Of a stretch of DNA of 64,000 nt, positions 1-8,772 are shown piece after piece (position 1 is the stretch's first letter; each line of letters opens with the position of its first letter). Origin of the DNA: Bacteroidota bacterium (GTDB lineage Bacteria; Bacteroidota; Rhodothermia; Rhodothermales; JANQRZ01); NCBI GenBank assembly GCA_038746285.1, contig JBCDKT010000008.1, positions 1 to 64,000 of the forward strand, in the 5' to 3' direction. The translations under genes and the position numbers were made by a program. The notes below the pieces were generated by a model. It was given only the letters and a program-made list of their open reading frames with translations. It was not told the origin of the DNA and searched no databases.

Positions 1-2
1 CC

Positions 3-490
<488 letters not shown>

Positions 491-544
491 CTGGATCAAA
501 CCGGCGCAGCGCAGCCTACAACGGCAGACGCAACCTGCAGAGCC

Positions 545-751
545 ATGCCAGCCTCCTCCGTCAAAGCTGAAGCCCGACGCCTCGTAGACACCCTCCCGGA
601 CGACGCGACGTGGGACGACGTGATGTACCGCCTCTACGTCCGCCAGTCCATCGAGCAGGGGCTTGAGGACAGCGACGCCGGGCGCACCGTCAGCCACGAC
701 GAGGTGCGGGCGCTGCTGCGGAGCCGCTTCGGCATCGGCTCGGCAGAGTGA
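545..751 (+). CDS. ParD/RelB-like antitoxin (addiction module component)
   Basis: 68 aa, acidic, with a helical segment TWDDVMYRLYVRQSIEQGLE and a C-terminal stretch VSHDEVRALLRSRFG. This is the layout of the small antitoxins that pair with ParE/RelE toxins: an N-terminal dimer/DNA-binding part, then a toxin-wrapping helix. It overlaps the next gene by GTGA, the usual order of antitoxin then toxin with coupled translation. It probably neutralises the toxin and represses the pair. The exact antitoxin subfamily is not certain. Confidence 0.7.
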   Translation: MPASSVKAEARRLVDTLPDDATWDDVMYRLYVRQSIEQGLEDSDAGRTVSHDEVRALLRSRFGIGSAE

Positions 752-1035
752 GGGTCCACTGGACGAACAAAGCGCTCGATCAACTCCTCGGCATCCGCGA
801 GCAGATCGCTGAGCGTTCCCCGAGAGCGGCGAATCGTCTCGTCGAACGGTTAGCGACACGGGCTGAGCAACTCGACCTGTTCCCGCGCTCCGGCCGCGTC
901 GTGCCCGAGTACGAGCAGGAGAACGTCCGCGAGGTGATCGAGCGACCGTACCGCGTGATCTACCGCGTCAAGCCGGAGCAGGTGGACATCTTGTCCGTGA
1001 TCCACAGTCGGCGCTCGCTCCCGCCGAATCCGTAG
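748..1035 (+). CDS. ParE/RelE-superfamily toxin
   Basis: 95 aa, starting at the GTG that overlaps the antitoxin stop (GTGA). It has the ParE fold pattern: WTNKALDQLLGIREQIAE, then LDLFPRSGRVVPE, then VREVIERPYRVIYRV and a last strand VDILSVIHSRR. The P-SGR-VPE turn and the final R/H-rich strand are typical. ParE proteins poison DNA gyrase, while RelE proteins cleave ribosome-bound mRNA; the sequence fits ParE better because the RelE catalytic set is not seen. Length is normal and no defect is visible. Confidence 0.8.
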   Translation: MRVHWTNKALDQLLGIREQIAERSPRAANRLVERLATRAEQLDLFPRSGRVVPEYEQENVREVIERPYRVIYRVKPEQVDILSVIHSRRSLPPNP

Positions 1036-1142
1036 GCTGCCCTTTTTCGGTGAAAGGTGGTCGCTCCGCGTGAGGCGGGGTGGCGAAGGCGCGGGCTTCG
1101 GCGTACCATGTCCCAGATCCCCCCTTTCGAAAGACCGACGCA

Positions 1143-2639
1143 ATGGTATACAAAGCCGTCATCGACCTGACGCAGAAGGCGCAGGACGCCAAGCGCAAGC
1201 AGCAGGCCCAGGAGCGGTTCCAGGAACCCGACCCCGCCCTCCCGCCCGTAGACGTGGCCGATCTCCCCGAGGCCGTCGCCGACGGCGTGCGCGGCGCGGG
1301 GTGGGCGGGCCTGATGCCGGTCCAGCAGCGCGCGATCCCCTACATGCTCGACGGCCAGGACCTGATCGTCCAGGCGCGCACCGGGACGGGCAAGACGGGT
1401 GCCTTCCTCCTCCCGCTCCTGGACCTCCTCGACCCGCACGAGAAAGCGATGCAGGCCCTCGTGCTCGGCCCGACGCGGGAGTTGGCGAAGCAGATCCTCG
1501 CCGAGTTCGACCGGATGAACGCGGAGCAGCCGGAGGCCGAGCGGCTCCACGCGGTCGCGGTCTACGGCGGGGTCGGCTACGGGCCGCAGATCGACGCCTT
1601 TAAGCAGGGCGCCCAACTCGTCGTTGGGACGCCGGGGCGCGTCCTCGACCACCTCGAAAAGGGAACGCTCCGCCTCGACAGCCTCCGCATCCTCATCCTC
1701 GACGAGGCCGACGAGATGCTCTCGATGGGCTTCTACCCGGCGATGAAGAAGCTCCAGCGCTACCTCCCGCGCGAGCGCCAGAGCTACATGTTCTCGGCGA
1801 CGATGCCGTTCAAGGTGCAGCGCGTCGGCGAGGAGTTCCTCGACAAACCGGGCTTCCTCACCCTGTCGTCCGGCCGCGTCCACGTCGACGCGATGGACCA
1901 CCGCTCGTACAAGGTGAACGCGATGGACAAGGACCGCGCGCTCGTCAGCCTGATCGAGATGGAGAACCCGGACGCGGCGATCATCTTCGCCAATACCCGC
2001 CGCGAGGTCGAGTACCTCGCCGCATTCCTGCGCAACTTCGGGCACGACGCGGCCGAGATCTCGTCGGACCTCACGCAAAAAGCCCGTGAGAAGGTCATGG
2101 CCCGCCTCCGCTCGGGCGAGCTCCGGTTCCTCGTGGCGACCGACGTGGCCGCGCGCGGGATCGACATCTCGGACCTCTCGCACGTCTTCATGTACGACAT
2201 CCCGCAGGACCGCGAGTACTACATCCACCGCGCCGGCCGGACCGCCCGCGCCGGCAAGACCGGCGTCGCCATCAGCATCGTCACCCAAGAGACCGAGCGC
2301 GTCCTCGACGACATCGCCAAGAAGTACGACATCGACCTCGACAAGCGCGACCTCCCGACCGACGCCGAGATCGCCGAGCGGGTCGGGCAGCGGCTGGTGG
2401 TGCTCCTCGAGGAGCGCCTGCGCGAGCGGACGCGGATGGAGCGCGAGCGGATGCAGCGCTTCGTCCCCCTCGCCCAGCGCCTGATCGCCGACGAGGAACC
2501 GGAGCTCTTGGCGATGCTCCTCGACGAGGTCTACCACGAAAGCCTCCACGCCTCGGCCTCGGTGTCCGAGGCGCAGGAGCGCCAGGAGCCGCGCCCGAAG
2601 GGACGAGATTCACGCGGTCGTAGTCGCGGACGGCGGTAG
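1143..2639 (+). CDS. DEAD-box ATP-dependent RNA helicase
   Basis: 498 aa from the ATG at 1143; a GTG at 1080 in the same frame would add 21 unconserved residues. All helicase motifs are present in order: Q-motif region MPVQQRAIPYML, Walker A ARTGTGKT, GPTREL, VGTPGR, DEAD, SAT, IIFANT, ATDVAARGID and HRAGRTARAG. The C-terminus is basic (RGRSRGRR) and likely aids RNA binding. It unwinds RNA duplexes using ATP in the cytoplasm, for example during ribosome assembly or RNA decay. The ChaN-like gene starts 2 nt after its stop, so the two are probably one transcript. Confidence 0.93.
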   Translation: MVYKAVIDLTQKAQDAKRKQQAQERFQEPDPALPPVDVADLPEAVADGVRGAGWAGLMPVQQRAIPYMLDGQDLIVQARTGTGKTGAFLLPLLDLLDPHEKAMQALVLGPTRELAKQILAEFDRMNAEQPEAERLHAVAVYGGVGYGPQIDAFKQGAQLVVGTPGRVLDHLEKGTLRLDSLRILILDEADEMLSMGFYPAMKKLQRYLPRERQSYMFSATMPFKVQRVGEEFLDKPGFLTLSSGRVHVDAMDHRSYKVNAMDKDRALVSLIEMENPDAAIIFANTRREVEYLAAFLRNFGHDAAEISSDLTQKAREKVMARLRSGELRFLVATDVAARGIDISDLSHVFMYDIPQDREYYIHRAGRTARAGKTGVAISIVTQETERVLDDIAKKYDIDLDKRDLPTDAEIAERVGQRLVVLLEERLRERTRMERERMQRFVPLAQRLIADEEPELLAMLLDEVYHESLHASASVSEAQERQEPRPKGRDSRGRSRGRR

Positions 2640-2641
2640 CG

Positions 2642-3607
2642 ATGCGCGTCCTCGTGCTCTTCCTCGCCTTCGCCGCCGGAGCCATCGCCCAGCCGTACCG
2701 CGCGTACACCGCCACCGGCGACTCGGTCTCGGTCGAGGCCGTCGCTGAGGCGATGACCGAGGCGGAGGTCGTCTTCCTGGGCGAGCAGCACGACGACGCG
2801 GTGGCGCACGCGCTCCAGTTCCGCCTCCTCCGGGCAGTCGACTCGCTCGCCCAGGCGCAGGGCCGCCCGCTCGTGCTCGCGCTCGAGATGTTCGAGCGCG
2901 ACGTGCAGGGCGTGCTCGACGAGTATCTCGCCGGGCTGGTCCGCGAGCGCGACTTCCTCGCCGCCGCCCGGCCGTGGGGCAACTACGAAACCGACTACCG
3001 CCCGCTTGTCGAGTACGCCCGTGAGCGCGGCCTTCCGGTCGTGGCCTCGAACGCGCCGCACCGCTACGTCAGCCGGACCTCACGTCTCGGCTCCGAATCC
3101 CTCGACGTACTCTCAGCCGAGGCGAAGGCGACGCTGCCGGCGCTGCCCGTCGCTCCGGCGTCGGCCGCGCTCGACGCCGAGTTCACGGCGGTGATGCAAG
3201 GGATGATGGGCCACGGCTCGGCACACACGCCCCCCGCCGACTCGGCCGGTTCGGACTCCACGAAAGCTCCTGCTGCCTCGGTGGCTGCGCCGGTGCATGG
3301 CGGGGCGATGGCGATGCCGACAATGGCGAACATGCTCGCCGCGCAGAACCTCCGCGACGTGTCGATGGCCGGGGCGATTGCCGACGCGCTCGACGCGGAT
3401 TCGAGCGCGCTCGTGGTCCACGTCAACGGGACGTTCCACAGCGAGGGCGGCCTCGGCATCCCCGAGCACCTCGCCCGGCTGCGGCCCGGCACGCGCGTGC
3501 TCCTCGTCACGATGAAGCCCCGCGACACCTTCCCCGCCTTCGACCCCACGGCCTTCCGCACCGACGGCACCGGCTTCGTTGTGGTCACCGACCCGGCGGG
3601 GCAGTAG
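2642..3607 (+). CDS. ChaN-like (DUF399) haem/iron-associated protein
   Basis: 321 aa with an N-terminal signal sequence (MRVLVLFLAFAAGAIAQ). The family hallmark FLGEQHDD is at about residues 44-51, followed by ALEMFERDVQ and the domain core RPWGNYETDYRPLVEYAR. C-terminal HVNGTFHSEGGLGIPEHL also matches. ChaN binds haem in Campylobacter and is thought to take part in iron uptake; some members have a predicted alpha/beta hydrolytic fold. A Ser/Pro/Ala/His-rich insert at about residues 180-220 (GHGSAHTPPADSAGSD region) is unusual. There is no lipobox cysteine, so a soluble periplasmic location is likely. Confidence 0.8.
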   Translation: MRVLVLFLAFAAGAIAQPYRAYTATGDSVSVEAVAEAMTEAEVVFLGEQHDDAVAHALQFRLLRAVDSLAQAQGRPLVLALEMFERDVQGVLDEYLAGLVRERDFLAAARPWGNYETDYRPLVEYARERGLPVVASNAPHRYVSRTSRLGSESLDVLSAEAKATLPALPVAPASAALDAEFTAVMQGMMGHGSAHTPPADSAGSDSTKAPAASVAAPVHGGAMAMPTMANMLAAQNLRDVSMAGAIADALDADSSALVVHVNGTFHSEGGLGIPEHLARLRPGTRVLLVTMKPRDTFPAFDPTAFRTDGTGFVVVTDPAGQ

Positions 3608-3628
3608 GCGCGGTGCCCGTCCTGGAGA

Positions 3629-3655
3629 GGGCGACCACATAGGGTCGCCCCTACG
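3629..3655. repeat. Intergenic palindrome ending in CCCCTACG
   Basis: Stem GGGCGACC (3629-3636) pairs with GGTCGCCC (3643-3650) around a 6-nt loop and is followed by CTACG. The same right-hand tag follows several other palindromes in this window. It sits between the ChaN-like gene and the zinc-peptidase gene and may act as an RNA hairpin or a dispersed repeat. Confidence 0.6.
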
Positions 3656-3760
3656 CGGTCGGTGTGGAACGCGGCGGCCTCGGCAACGCGATCCGCTTGT
3701 CCCGTCCTCTGTCCGCCGTCCTCGGTATTTTATCCGCCTGTATCCATCCAGCCCAACGCC

Positions 3761-5410
3761 ATGCGCCTCTCCCTCTGCCTGAGCCTCTGCCTCTTGACCT
3801 TCGCCGCCTGCGCCGACACCCCCGACCTGGAAGCCGACCCGGACGCAACCGCCTCGGACGTCGAGATGACGATGCAGCAGCGCCTCGACCAGTACACCCC
3901 GGTCCGCCTCACGACCGACATCGAGCTGACCGAGAACGAGCGGGCGATGATTCCGCTCCTCATCGAAGCCTCGGACGCGATGGACGAGGTCTTTTGGATG
4001 CAGGCCTACGGCGACCGCGACGAACTCCTCGGCCGCCTCGACGGCCCGGCGCGGGAGTACGCGATGATCAACTACGGCCCCCACGACCGGCTCGACGGCG
4101 ACGGGGGGTTCCTGCCCAGCGTGGGGGACAAGCCGCTCGGCGCGAACTTCTACCCGGCCGACATCACGAAGGAGGAACTCGAAGCCGCCGCCGAGGACAA
4201 CCCGGAGTTGCTGAGTCTCTACACGATGGTCGAACGCGACGCCGACGGTAACCTCGTCGCCGTGCCTTACCACGAGGCCTTCGCCGCGCAGCACCAGCTC
4301 GCCGCCGAGAAGCTACGCGAAGCCGCCGACCTTGCCGAAGACCCAGGCCTGGGGCGCTACCTCCGCCTCCGCGCCGATGCCCTCCTCACGGGCGACTACC
4401 AGCCGAGCGACCTCGCGTGGATGGACATGAAGGACAACACGATTGACTTCGTCGTCGGGCCGGTCGAGACCTACGAGGACCGGCTGATGGGGGCGAAGGC
4501 GGCCAACGAAGCCTACGTCCTCGTCAAGGACAAAGCCTGGAGCGAGCGCCTCGCCCGCTACGCCACGCTCCTGCCCGAGCTTCAGCGCGGCCTCCCCGTC
4601 CCGGACGAGTACAAGCAGGAGGAGCCTGGCTCGAACGCCGACCTCGGGGCCTACGACGTGGTCTACTACGCCGGCGACGCGAACGCGGGCTCGAAGACGA
4701 TTGCCGTCAACCTCCCGAACGACGAAGAGGTGCAGCTTCAGAAGGGCTCGCGGCGGCTCCAGCTCAAGAACGCAATGCGGGCCAAGTTCGACCAGATCCT
4801 CGAGCCGATTGCCGACGAGCTGATCGTCCCCGAGCAGCGCCAGCACGTCACCTTCGACGCCTTCTTCGCCAACACGATGTTCCACGAGGTCGCCCACGGC
4901 CTCGGGATCAAAAACACGCTCGACGGCAGCCAGACGGTCCGCGAGGCCATCCAGGAGCACGCGAGCGCGCTCGAAGAGGGCAAGGCTGACGTGCTCGGGC
5001 TCTACATGATCCAGGCGCTGCATGCCGACGGCGAGGTCGGCGGCGAGCTGATGGACAACTACGTCACCTTCCTCGCCTCGATCTTCCGCTCGACCCGCTT
5101 CGGTGCCTCGTCCGCACACGGGCAGGCGAACCTGATCCGGTTCAACTACTTCCTCGAAAACGGCGCGTTCTCGCGCAACGAGGTCGGGCGCTACCAGATC
5201 AACGAGGACCGCGTCGGCGCGGTCGTGGACATGCTCAGCGAGCAGATCCTCCGCTTCCAGGGCGACGGCGACTACGACAGCGTCGCGGCCTTCATCGAGG
5301 CGTACGCCCAGATCGGGCCGGACCTGCAGAACGACCTCGACCGCTTGCAGGAGGCGCAGATCCCCGTAGACATCGTATTCGAGCAAGGCGCTGACGTACT
5401 TGGCCTGTGA
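3761..5410 (+). CDS. M49-like (dipeptidyl-peptidase III family) zinc metallopeptidase lipoprotein
   Basis: 549 aa from the ATG at 3761, chosen because it starts a lipoprotein signal peptide with lipobox LTFAAC (Cys about residue 17). The catalytic zinc site is HEVAHGLGIKNTL, with the second-helix glutamate in SALEEGKADVLGLYMI about 50 residues later. Classical DPP III has HEXXGH; this form has HExxH, as in the bacterial Zn-dependent hydrolase branch of M49. It probably trims peptides in the periplasm or on the outer membrane. It is monocistronic here. An in-frame upstream ATG (3662) would add 33 residues lacking signal features. Confidence 0.82.
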   Translation: MRLSLCLSLCLLTFAACADTPDLEADPDATASDVEMTMQQRLDQYTPVRLTTDIELTENERAMIPLLIEASDAMDEVFWMQAYGDRDELLGRLDGPAREYAMINYGPHDRLDGDGGFLPSVGDKPLGANFYPADITKEELEAAAEDNPELLSLYTMVERDADGNLVAVPYHEAFAAQHQLAAEKLREAADLAEDPGLGRYLRLRADALLTGDYQPSDLAWMDMKDNTIDFVVGPVETYEDRLMGAKAANEAYVLVKDKAWSERLARYATLLPELQRGLPVPDEYKQEEPGSNADLGAYDVVYYAGDANAGSKTIAVNLPNDEEVQLQKGSRRLQLKNAMRAKFDQILEPIADELIVPEQRQHVTFDAFFANTMFHEVAHGLGIKNTLDGSQTVREAIQEHASALEEGKADVLGLYMIQALHADGEVGGELMDNYVTFLASIFRSTRFGASSAHGQANLIRFNYFLENGAFSRNEVGRYQINEDRVGAVVDMLSEQILRFQGDGDYDSVAAFIEAYAQIGPDLQNDLDRLQEAQIPVDIVFEQGADVLGL

Positions 5411-5704
5411 TCGTGATCCACCCACAACGGACGGCGCTGAGGACTCTCATGTCCACCGTCTAGCGAGGAGGATCGAAACAGCCTCGAACACGCACGTTGT
5501 GTAGGACCGGGAATGAGGGTCGAAGCGAGTGAGCGGTAATTATCCGTCCACGAACAGAAGTGAGAACATCGCAGCCGTCGTCGCAAGAGACGACAGGCAC
5601 ATGATTACAAGCCTTATCTTCCTGTGCTGACGGTAAAGCTGGGCATACTGTACTGTGGTCCGGAGGCCAAAGATGGTAAAAAGCACTATCAGTATATCTA
5701 AGAC

Positions 5705-6768
5705 CTAAGTACACGACAAAACTTGGAAGGTGCGGCGTAGCTGTCTTGATTCACCGTGAACCAACAGCCTCGTCAGGCCATCGAGGCCCGTGCGGAAGAG
5801 CGAACGGCGAGGGCGACCATGCGAGGCGCGACGCGCCGGGCGCACGAGCACTCGCCACCGGCCCACCGAGAGCACCCACACCAGCGCGACGGCGAGCACC
5901 CCGAACAGACGCTCGATGCGCTCCGGGGCTGCTAGGTGCGTCGCCTCCAGGTCGAAGCCTCGGCCCTTGAGCACACCGAACATGGTCTCGATCTGCCAGC
6001 GCTGACGGTAGAGCACCTCGGCCCGGTTGGGACAGCGGTTCGAGATCAGCACCCACACTGAGCCGTCTCTGCGCGTGGCCGTCACGAAGCACGCGGTCCC
6101 GTAGACCTGCCACTTCCCGCGCAGACGCCGCCGACCACCGTCCCGGAGCAGCGCGAACAGCGGGGCCGCTTGGTAGGCTACGCCTGAGGCTACGCCTGAG
6201 CCGACGCACTCGAGCCAGGCGTTCTTGCGCGCCCGGATCACGAAGCAGACCCCGCGCCGGTCAAGCCAGCCGAGGAAGTCTTTGCCGATGAACTCGCGGT
6301 CGCCGAGCAGGGCCGCCACGCGCTCGGGCGGCGAGCGCTCGAAGAGCGCCGTGAGCAAGGCGATGCGTTCGGTCTGGTGGCTCGATCCGCGCTTGCCGAG
6401 CGCGCGCCACGCCAGCGGCACGACCACGCCGTGCTGGAGGTAGCCGACGACGAGCAGGTTGTGCGTTGCCCGGCGGTCTTCCACTCGGTGCGGCCGAGCG
6501 CGAGCGTGAGCGGCTCGTCCGGGGCAAGGCTCAGCAGTAGGCCGTGGAGGCGCTCGGCGTCGAGGGCGACCTCGGCGAAGAAGCGCTGGAGGCGGCGGTA
6601 GGCGCTCATCTCGTGGGTGCGCCCCGGTAGGGCGAGGCAGAGGCGGGCGAGGTTGGTGGTGCGGAACCGGACGAGCGCCAGCACGAGGGCAGCGAGGGTG
6701 AAGAGGCGCGCACGGTGGAGCCGAAGGTGGGGTTGCAACACGGCCATAAGAGCGTTAACGTCAGACAT
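5705..6768 (-). pseudogene. IS4-family transposase, frameshifted and missing the first catalytic Asp
   Basis: The N-terminal half reads from the ATG at 6768 (MSDVNALMAVLQPH) to about 6485. The C-terminal half continues one frame over from THNLLVVGYLQHG to VLSCT at 5705. The 1064-nt span is one base short of 355 codons, and adding one base after GAGTGG restores EWEDRRATHNLL. The IS4 signature Y-x2-R-x3-E-x6-K is intact as YRQRWQIETMFGVLK, and the second Asp region GDREFIGKDFL is present. The first Asp motif, normally DRT, reads GRT (GGC for GAC). Two independent defects make this a true pseudogene unless both are sequencing errors. Confidence 0.88.
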
Positions 6769-6874
6769 GGGGCGGGCTTGGCAGATGGTGAGGCTCGGGC
6801 GTCGAAACCACAAGCTAGCTATCTTGCCAAGCCCCGCTCCTATGCGGGCTTATCTCGTTTTGTCGTGTACAGAG
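5705..6874 (-). mobile_element. IS4-family insertion sequence, decayed, with 9-bp target duplication
   Basis: 1170 bp. The ends are 18-bp imperfect inverted repeats: CTAAGTACACGACAAAAC at 5705-5722, and the complement of CTCTGTACACGACAAAAC at 6857-6874 (2 mismatches). ATCTAAGAC is duplicated immediately outside at 5696-5704 and 6875-6883, which marks the insertion event. The single gene inside is an IS4-type DDE transposase on the minus strand. It ends inside the left repeat. The transposase is broken, so the copy could only move in trans. Confidence 0.9.
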
Positions 6875-7012
6875 ATCTAAGACACTATTTTCTGACACTG
6901 ATTCTGAAGCGATGTTTTGAATTTAACGGGTGGTGTCTATTTTTTCGACGCACTGACGAAGCTAGGATAAGGTAACGTCCCTAGAGCACGATCACTTCTA
7001 CCGCTCTTCTCC

Positions 7013-7792
7013 TCAGCCGAGCAGATCGGCGACGGAGTCTAGCACGAGGTCGATCTTCGGCGCGCCGCCTAGATCGGCCTCGCGGAACTTGCCGGTGCGG
7101 ACGAGCACGCCGGTCAGCCCGGCCCGCTGCGCGGCGCGCACGTCGGTCTCTGCGTCGTCGCCGACGAGCGCGACGTCCGATGGGTCCAGCCCGAGATCTG
7201 CGACGGCATCGAGAAAAAACTGCGGCTCGGGCTTGCCGACGACGGTGACGTCTTTGCCCGTGGCGTATTCGAGCGCTGCGACAAACGCGCCCACGTCGAG
7301 TTGCAGCCCGCCGTCGGTCTGCCAGTAGCGCGTCCGCCCGAGCGCGACGAGGTCGGCCCCGGCATGGACCAGTCGGAACGCGCGGTTCAGGGCCTCGAAC
7401 GTCCAGTTCGTCCCGAGATCGCCAAGCACGACGGCGTCCGGCGACTCGTCGCTCGTCGGAATGCCGTCGAAGTCGGGCCGCGTCGCGTCGGGGACGAGGA
7501 GGTGGGCGCTCGCGCCGCGCTCGCGGAGGAGCCTCGCCGCCGCGTGGGGCGGGCTGACGATGAGCGCCTCGCTAGAGGGAAACCCGAAGGCGTCCAGCTT
7601 CGCCGCCACGTCGGCGCGGCAGCGCGAGGTGGTGTTCGTGACGTAGCGAAACGGGATGCCCGCCTCGGCCAGCGCTCGCACCGTCTCGATGGCCCCAGGG
7701 ATGGGAGCACCAGAGGCGTACAGTGTCCCGTCGAGGTCGAGGAGCAGGCCGCGAACGCCGGCGAGGTCGGGGTGGAGCATATCGCTTCTCAT
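7013..7792 (-). CDS. HAD-IIA family phosphatase (LHPP/NagD-like)
   Basis: 259 aa. HAD motifs are in order: nucleophile LLLDLDGTLYASG, then FRYVTNTTSRC, the lysine in VTVVGKPEPQFF and the acid pair VALVGDDAETDVRAA. The C2 cap lies between motifs 1 and 3, as in NagD, PGP and LHPP proteins. It should hydrolyse small phosphate esters in the cytoplasm; the substrate cannot be told. Its ATG overlaps the stop of the upstream toxin remnant as ATGA, so it is translated from the Panacea operon. A second ATG at 7780 is possible. Despite the linkage, nothing shows a role in the toxin system. Confidence 0.88.
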   Translation of the reverse strand: MRSDMLHPDLAGVRGLLLDLDGTLYASGAPIPGAIETVRALAEAGIPFRYVTNTTSRCRADVAAKLDAFGFPSSEALIVSPPHAAARLLRERGASAHLLVPDATRPDFDGIPTSDESPDAVVLGDLGTNWTFEALNRAFRLVHAGADLVALGRTRYWQTDGGLQLDVGAFVAALEYATGKDVTVVGKPEPQFFLDAVADLGLDPSDVALVGDDAETDVRAAQRAGLTGVLVRTGKFREADLGGAPKIDLVLDSVADLLG

Positions 7793-8106
7793 CTGTCGGA
7801 GACGCGCACGTCCCAGATCGTCACCTGCGCTTCGTTGAAGCGGTAGAGCGTGAGGACAGCCGGGATACCGAGCGACGGGTAGGGCCCGATCTTGAACAGC
7901 CAGGTGTCGGCGTTCGGGAAGGGCATCTGCTCGGCGTAGCGGTTACCGGGGTTCCGCGCGAGTTGCCACTCCACCTACTGCATAATGCTAGGCAAGCGCG
8001 GGTAGCGCTCGGCTTGCTCGTCGACGTGGTGTGCGGCGACCTCTTCGTAGACCACCGAGCGCGGCGGGCCGGTCGCGTCGTCGCCGAGGTCGGGGAACGG
8101 GTCCAC
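7789..8106 (-). pseudogene. RelE/ParE-like toxin of the Panacea pair, interrupted by an in-frame amber codon
   Basis: It starts at a GTG 2 nt after the Panacea stop (VDPFPDLGDDATGPP) and stays in one frame to the TGA at 7789-7791. The frame is broken only by TAG at 7975-7977 (codon 44). On either side the sequence reads ERYPRLPSIMQ and VEWQLARNPGN, then PSLGIPAVLTLYRFNE and VTIWDVRVSD. This resembles RelE/ParE-fold toxins, which end in a strand of this kind. A single C-to-T change of a CAG would create the stop (Q44 to stop). Full length would be 105 codons. Toxin inactivation by nonsense mutation is the likely reading; a sequencing error or natural suppression are alternatives. Confidence 0.65.
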
Positions 8107-8108
8107 CC

Positions 8109-8672
8109 CTACCTCCGGCTCGCAAGATGCTGGTCTGCCCAGCGCACGTCGTCCGGGTTGATCTCCCCGACGAAGTGACTGAACGCTGTGTAGTAGGGTA
8201 GCTCCTCCCCGATCCGGGCGCTCTGCCAGACCAGCCCGTGCGAGGCTTCGCTGATCTCGCGCGCCGTGTAGTTCTGGCAGATGTCGTCCAGGGTCTCCTC
8301 CACAATCGCGATCTCGTCTGCCGTAAACGACTGGACGCTCGGGCGGCGCAGTGAGACGTAGCGGTACTGCCGGTACCGCTGCCCGGAGTAGACGTGGAAG
8401 CCTGATGCCTCGGCGATGGCGAGCGCCTGCTCCGCCTTCAACTCTTCCAGCACCTCGTCGATGTGAGCCGAGACGGGGCCGTATTGGTGCTTGACGTAGA
8501 CCTCGCCCGTGATCGGTGCGCCGAGCGCGACGTAGGCCTCGATGTCCGAGTAGTAGAGAATCTTGTTCAGCTTCGTCTTGCCCAGCCGGTCCTCCGGGGC
8601 ACGGTGGCAGACGTAGTGCACGAGCGCCTTCAGCTTCTCTCGGTCGAGCGATATGTCCGGGGCAGGCGTCAT
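8109..8672 (-). CDS. Panacea-domain (PanA/SocA-like, DUF4065) antitoxin
   Basis: 187 aa from the ATG at 8672; a start at 8708 would add 12 residues. The Panacea core is clear: LKALVHYVCHRA, then LGKTKLNKILYYSDIEAY, then the helix-turn ITGEVYVKHQYGPVSAHIDEVL, and later EEIxEASH-type ISEASHGLVWQ near the end. Panacea domains act as exchangeable antitoxins for many unrelated toxins (PanAT systems) and also occur in SocA, a proteolytic adaptor. Here the antitoxin is first in the operon and a toxin-like reading frame follows directly. The antitoxin looks intact while the toxin does not, a common end state of such modules. Confidence 0.85.
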   Translation of the reverse strand: MTPAPDISLDREKLKALVHYVCHRAPEDRLGKTKLNKILYYSDIEAYVALGAPITGEVYVKHQYGPVSAHIDEVLEELKAEQALAIAEASGFHVYSGQRYRQYRYVSLRRPSVQSFTADEIAIVEETLDDICQNYTAREISEASHGLVWQSARIGEELPYYTAFSHFVGEINPDDVRWADQHLASRR

Positions 8673-8772
8673 GGCGGAAGTATACGCTGGGGTCGCAGAA
8701 CGTTTCACGGCGTTTCACGGCGCTCGATGTAGCGCGTATCGCCCGCAGTCTACCTCAGCTTCACTCGGACGC

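Larger units (their letters stand above)
5540..6898 (-). pseudogene. Small two-helix membrane ORF interrupted by the IS4 element
   Basis: If the IS and one 9-bp target copy are removed, the minus strand reads an uninterrupted frame. It runs from a GTG at 6898 (MSENSVLDILIVLFTIFGLR) through RHRK-like basic residues to LVIMCLSSLATTAAMFSLLF and the TAA at 5540-5542. That is about 60 aa with two hydrophobic helices joined by a basic loop. The IS landed in codons 6-8. No family is recognised. The flanks are more AT-rich than the rest of the window, which fits old or acquired DNA. The rest of 5411-5704 shows no other supported gene. Confidence 0.3.

Noticed and set aside
960-2549. 529-codon open frame antisense to the helicase
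   Set aside because: It mirrors the helicase codons, has no family motif and spans the end of the ParE gene.
5460-5714. 84-aa minus-strand ORF overlapping the IS left end
   Set aside because: It crosses the IS boundary and target duplication, so it cannot predate the insertion; the alternative frame with two hydrophobic helices is a better fit.
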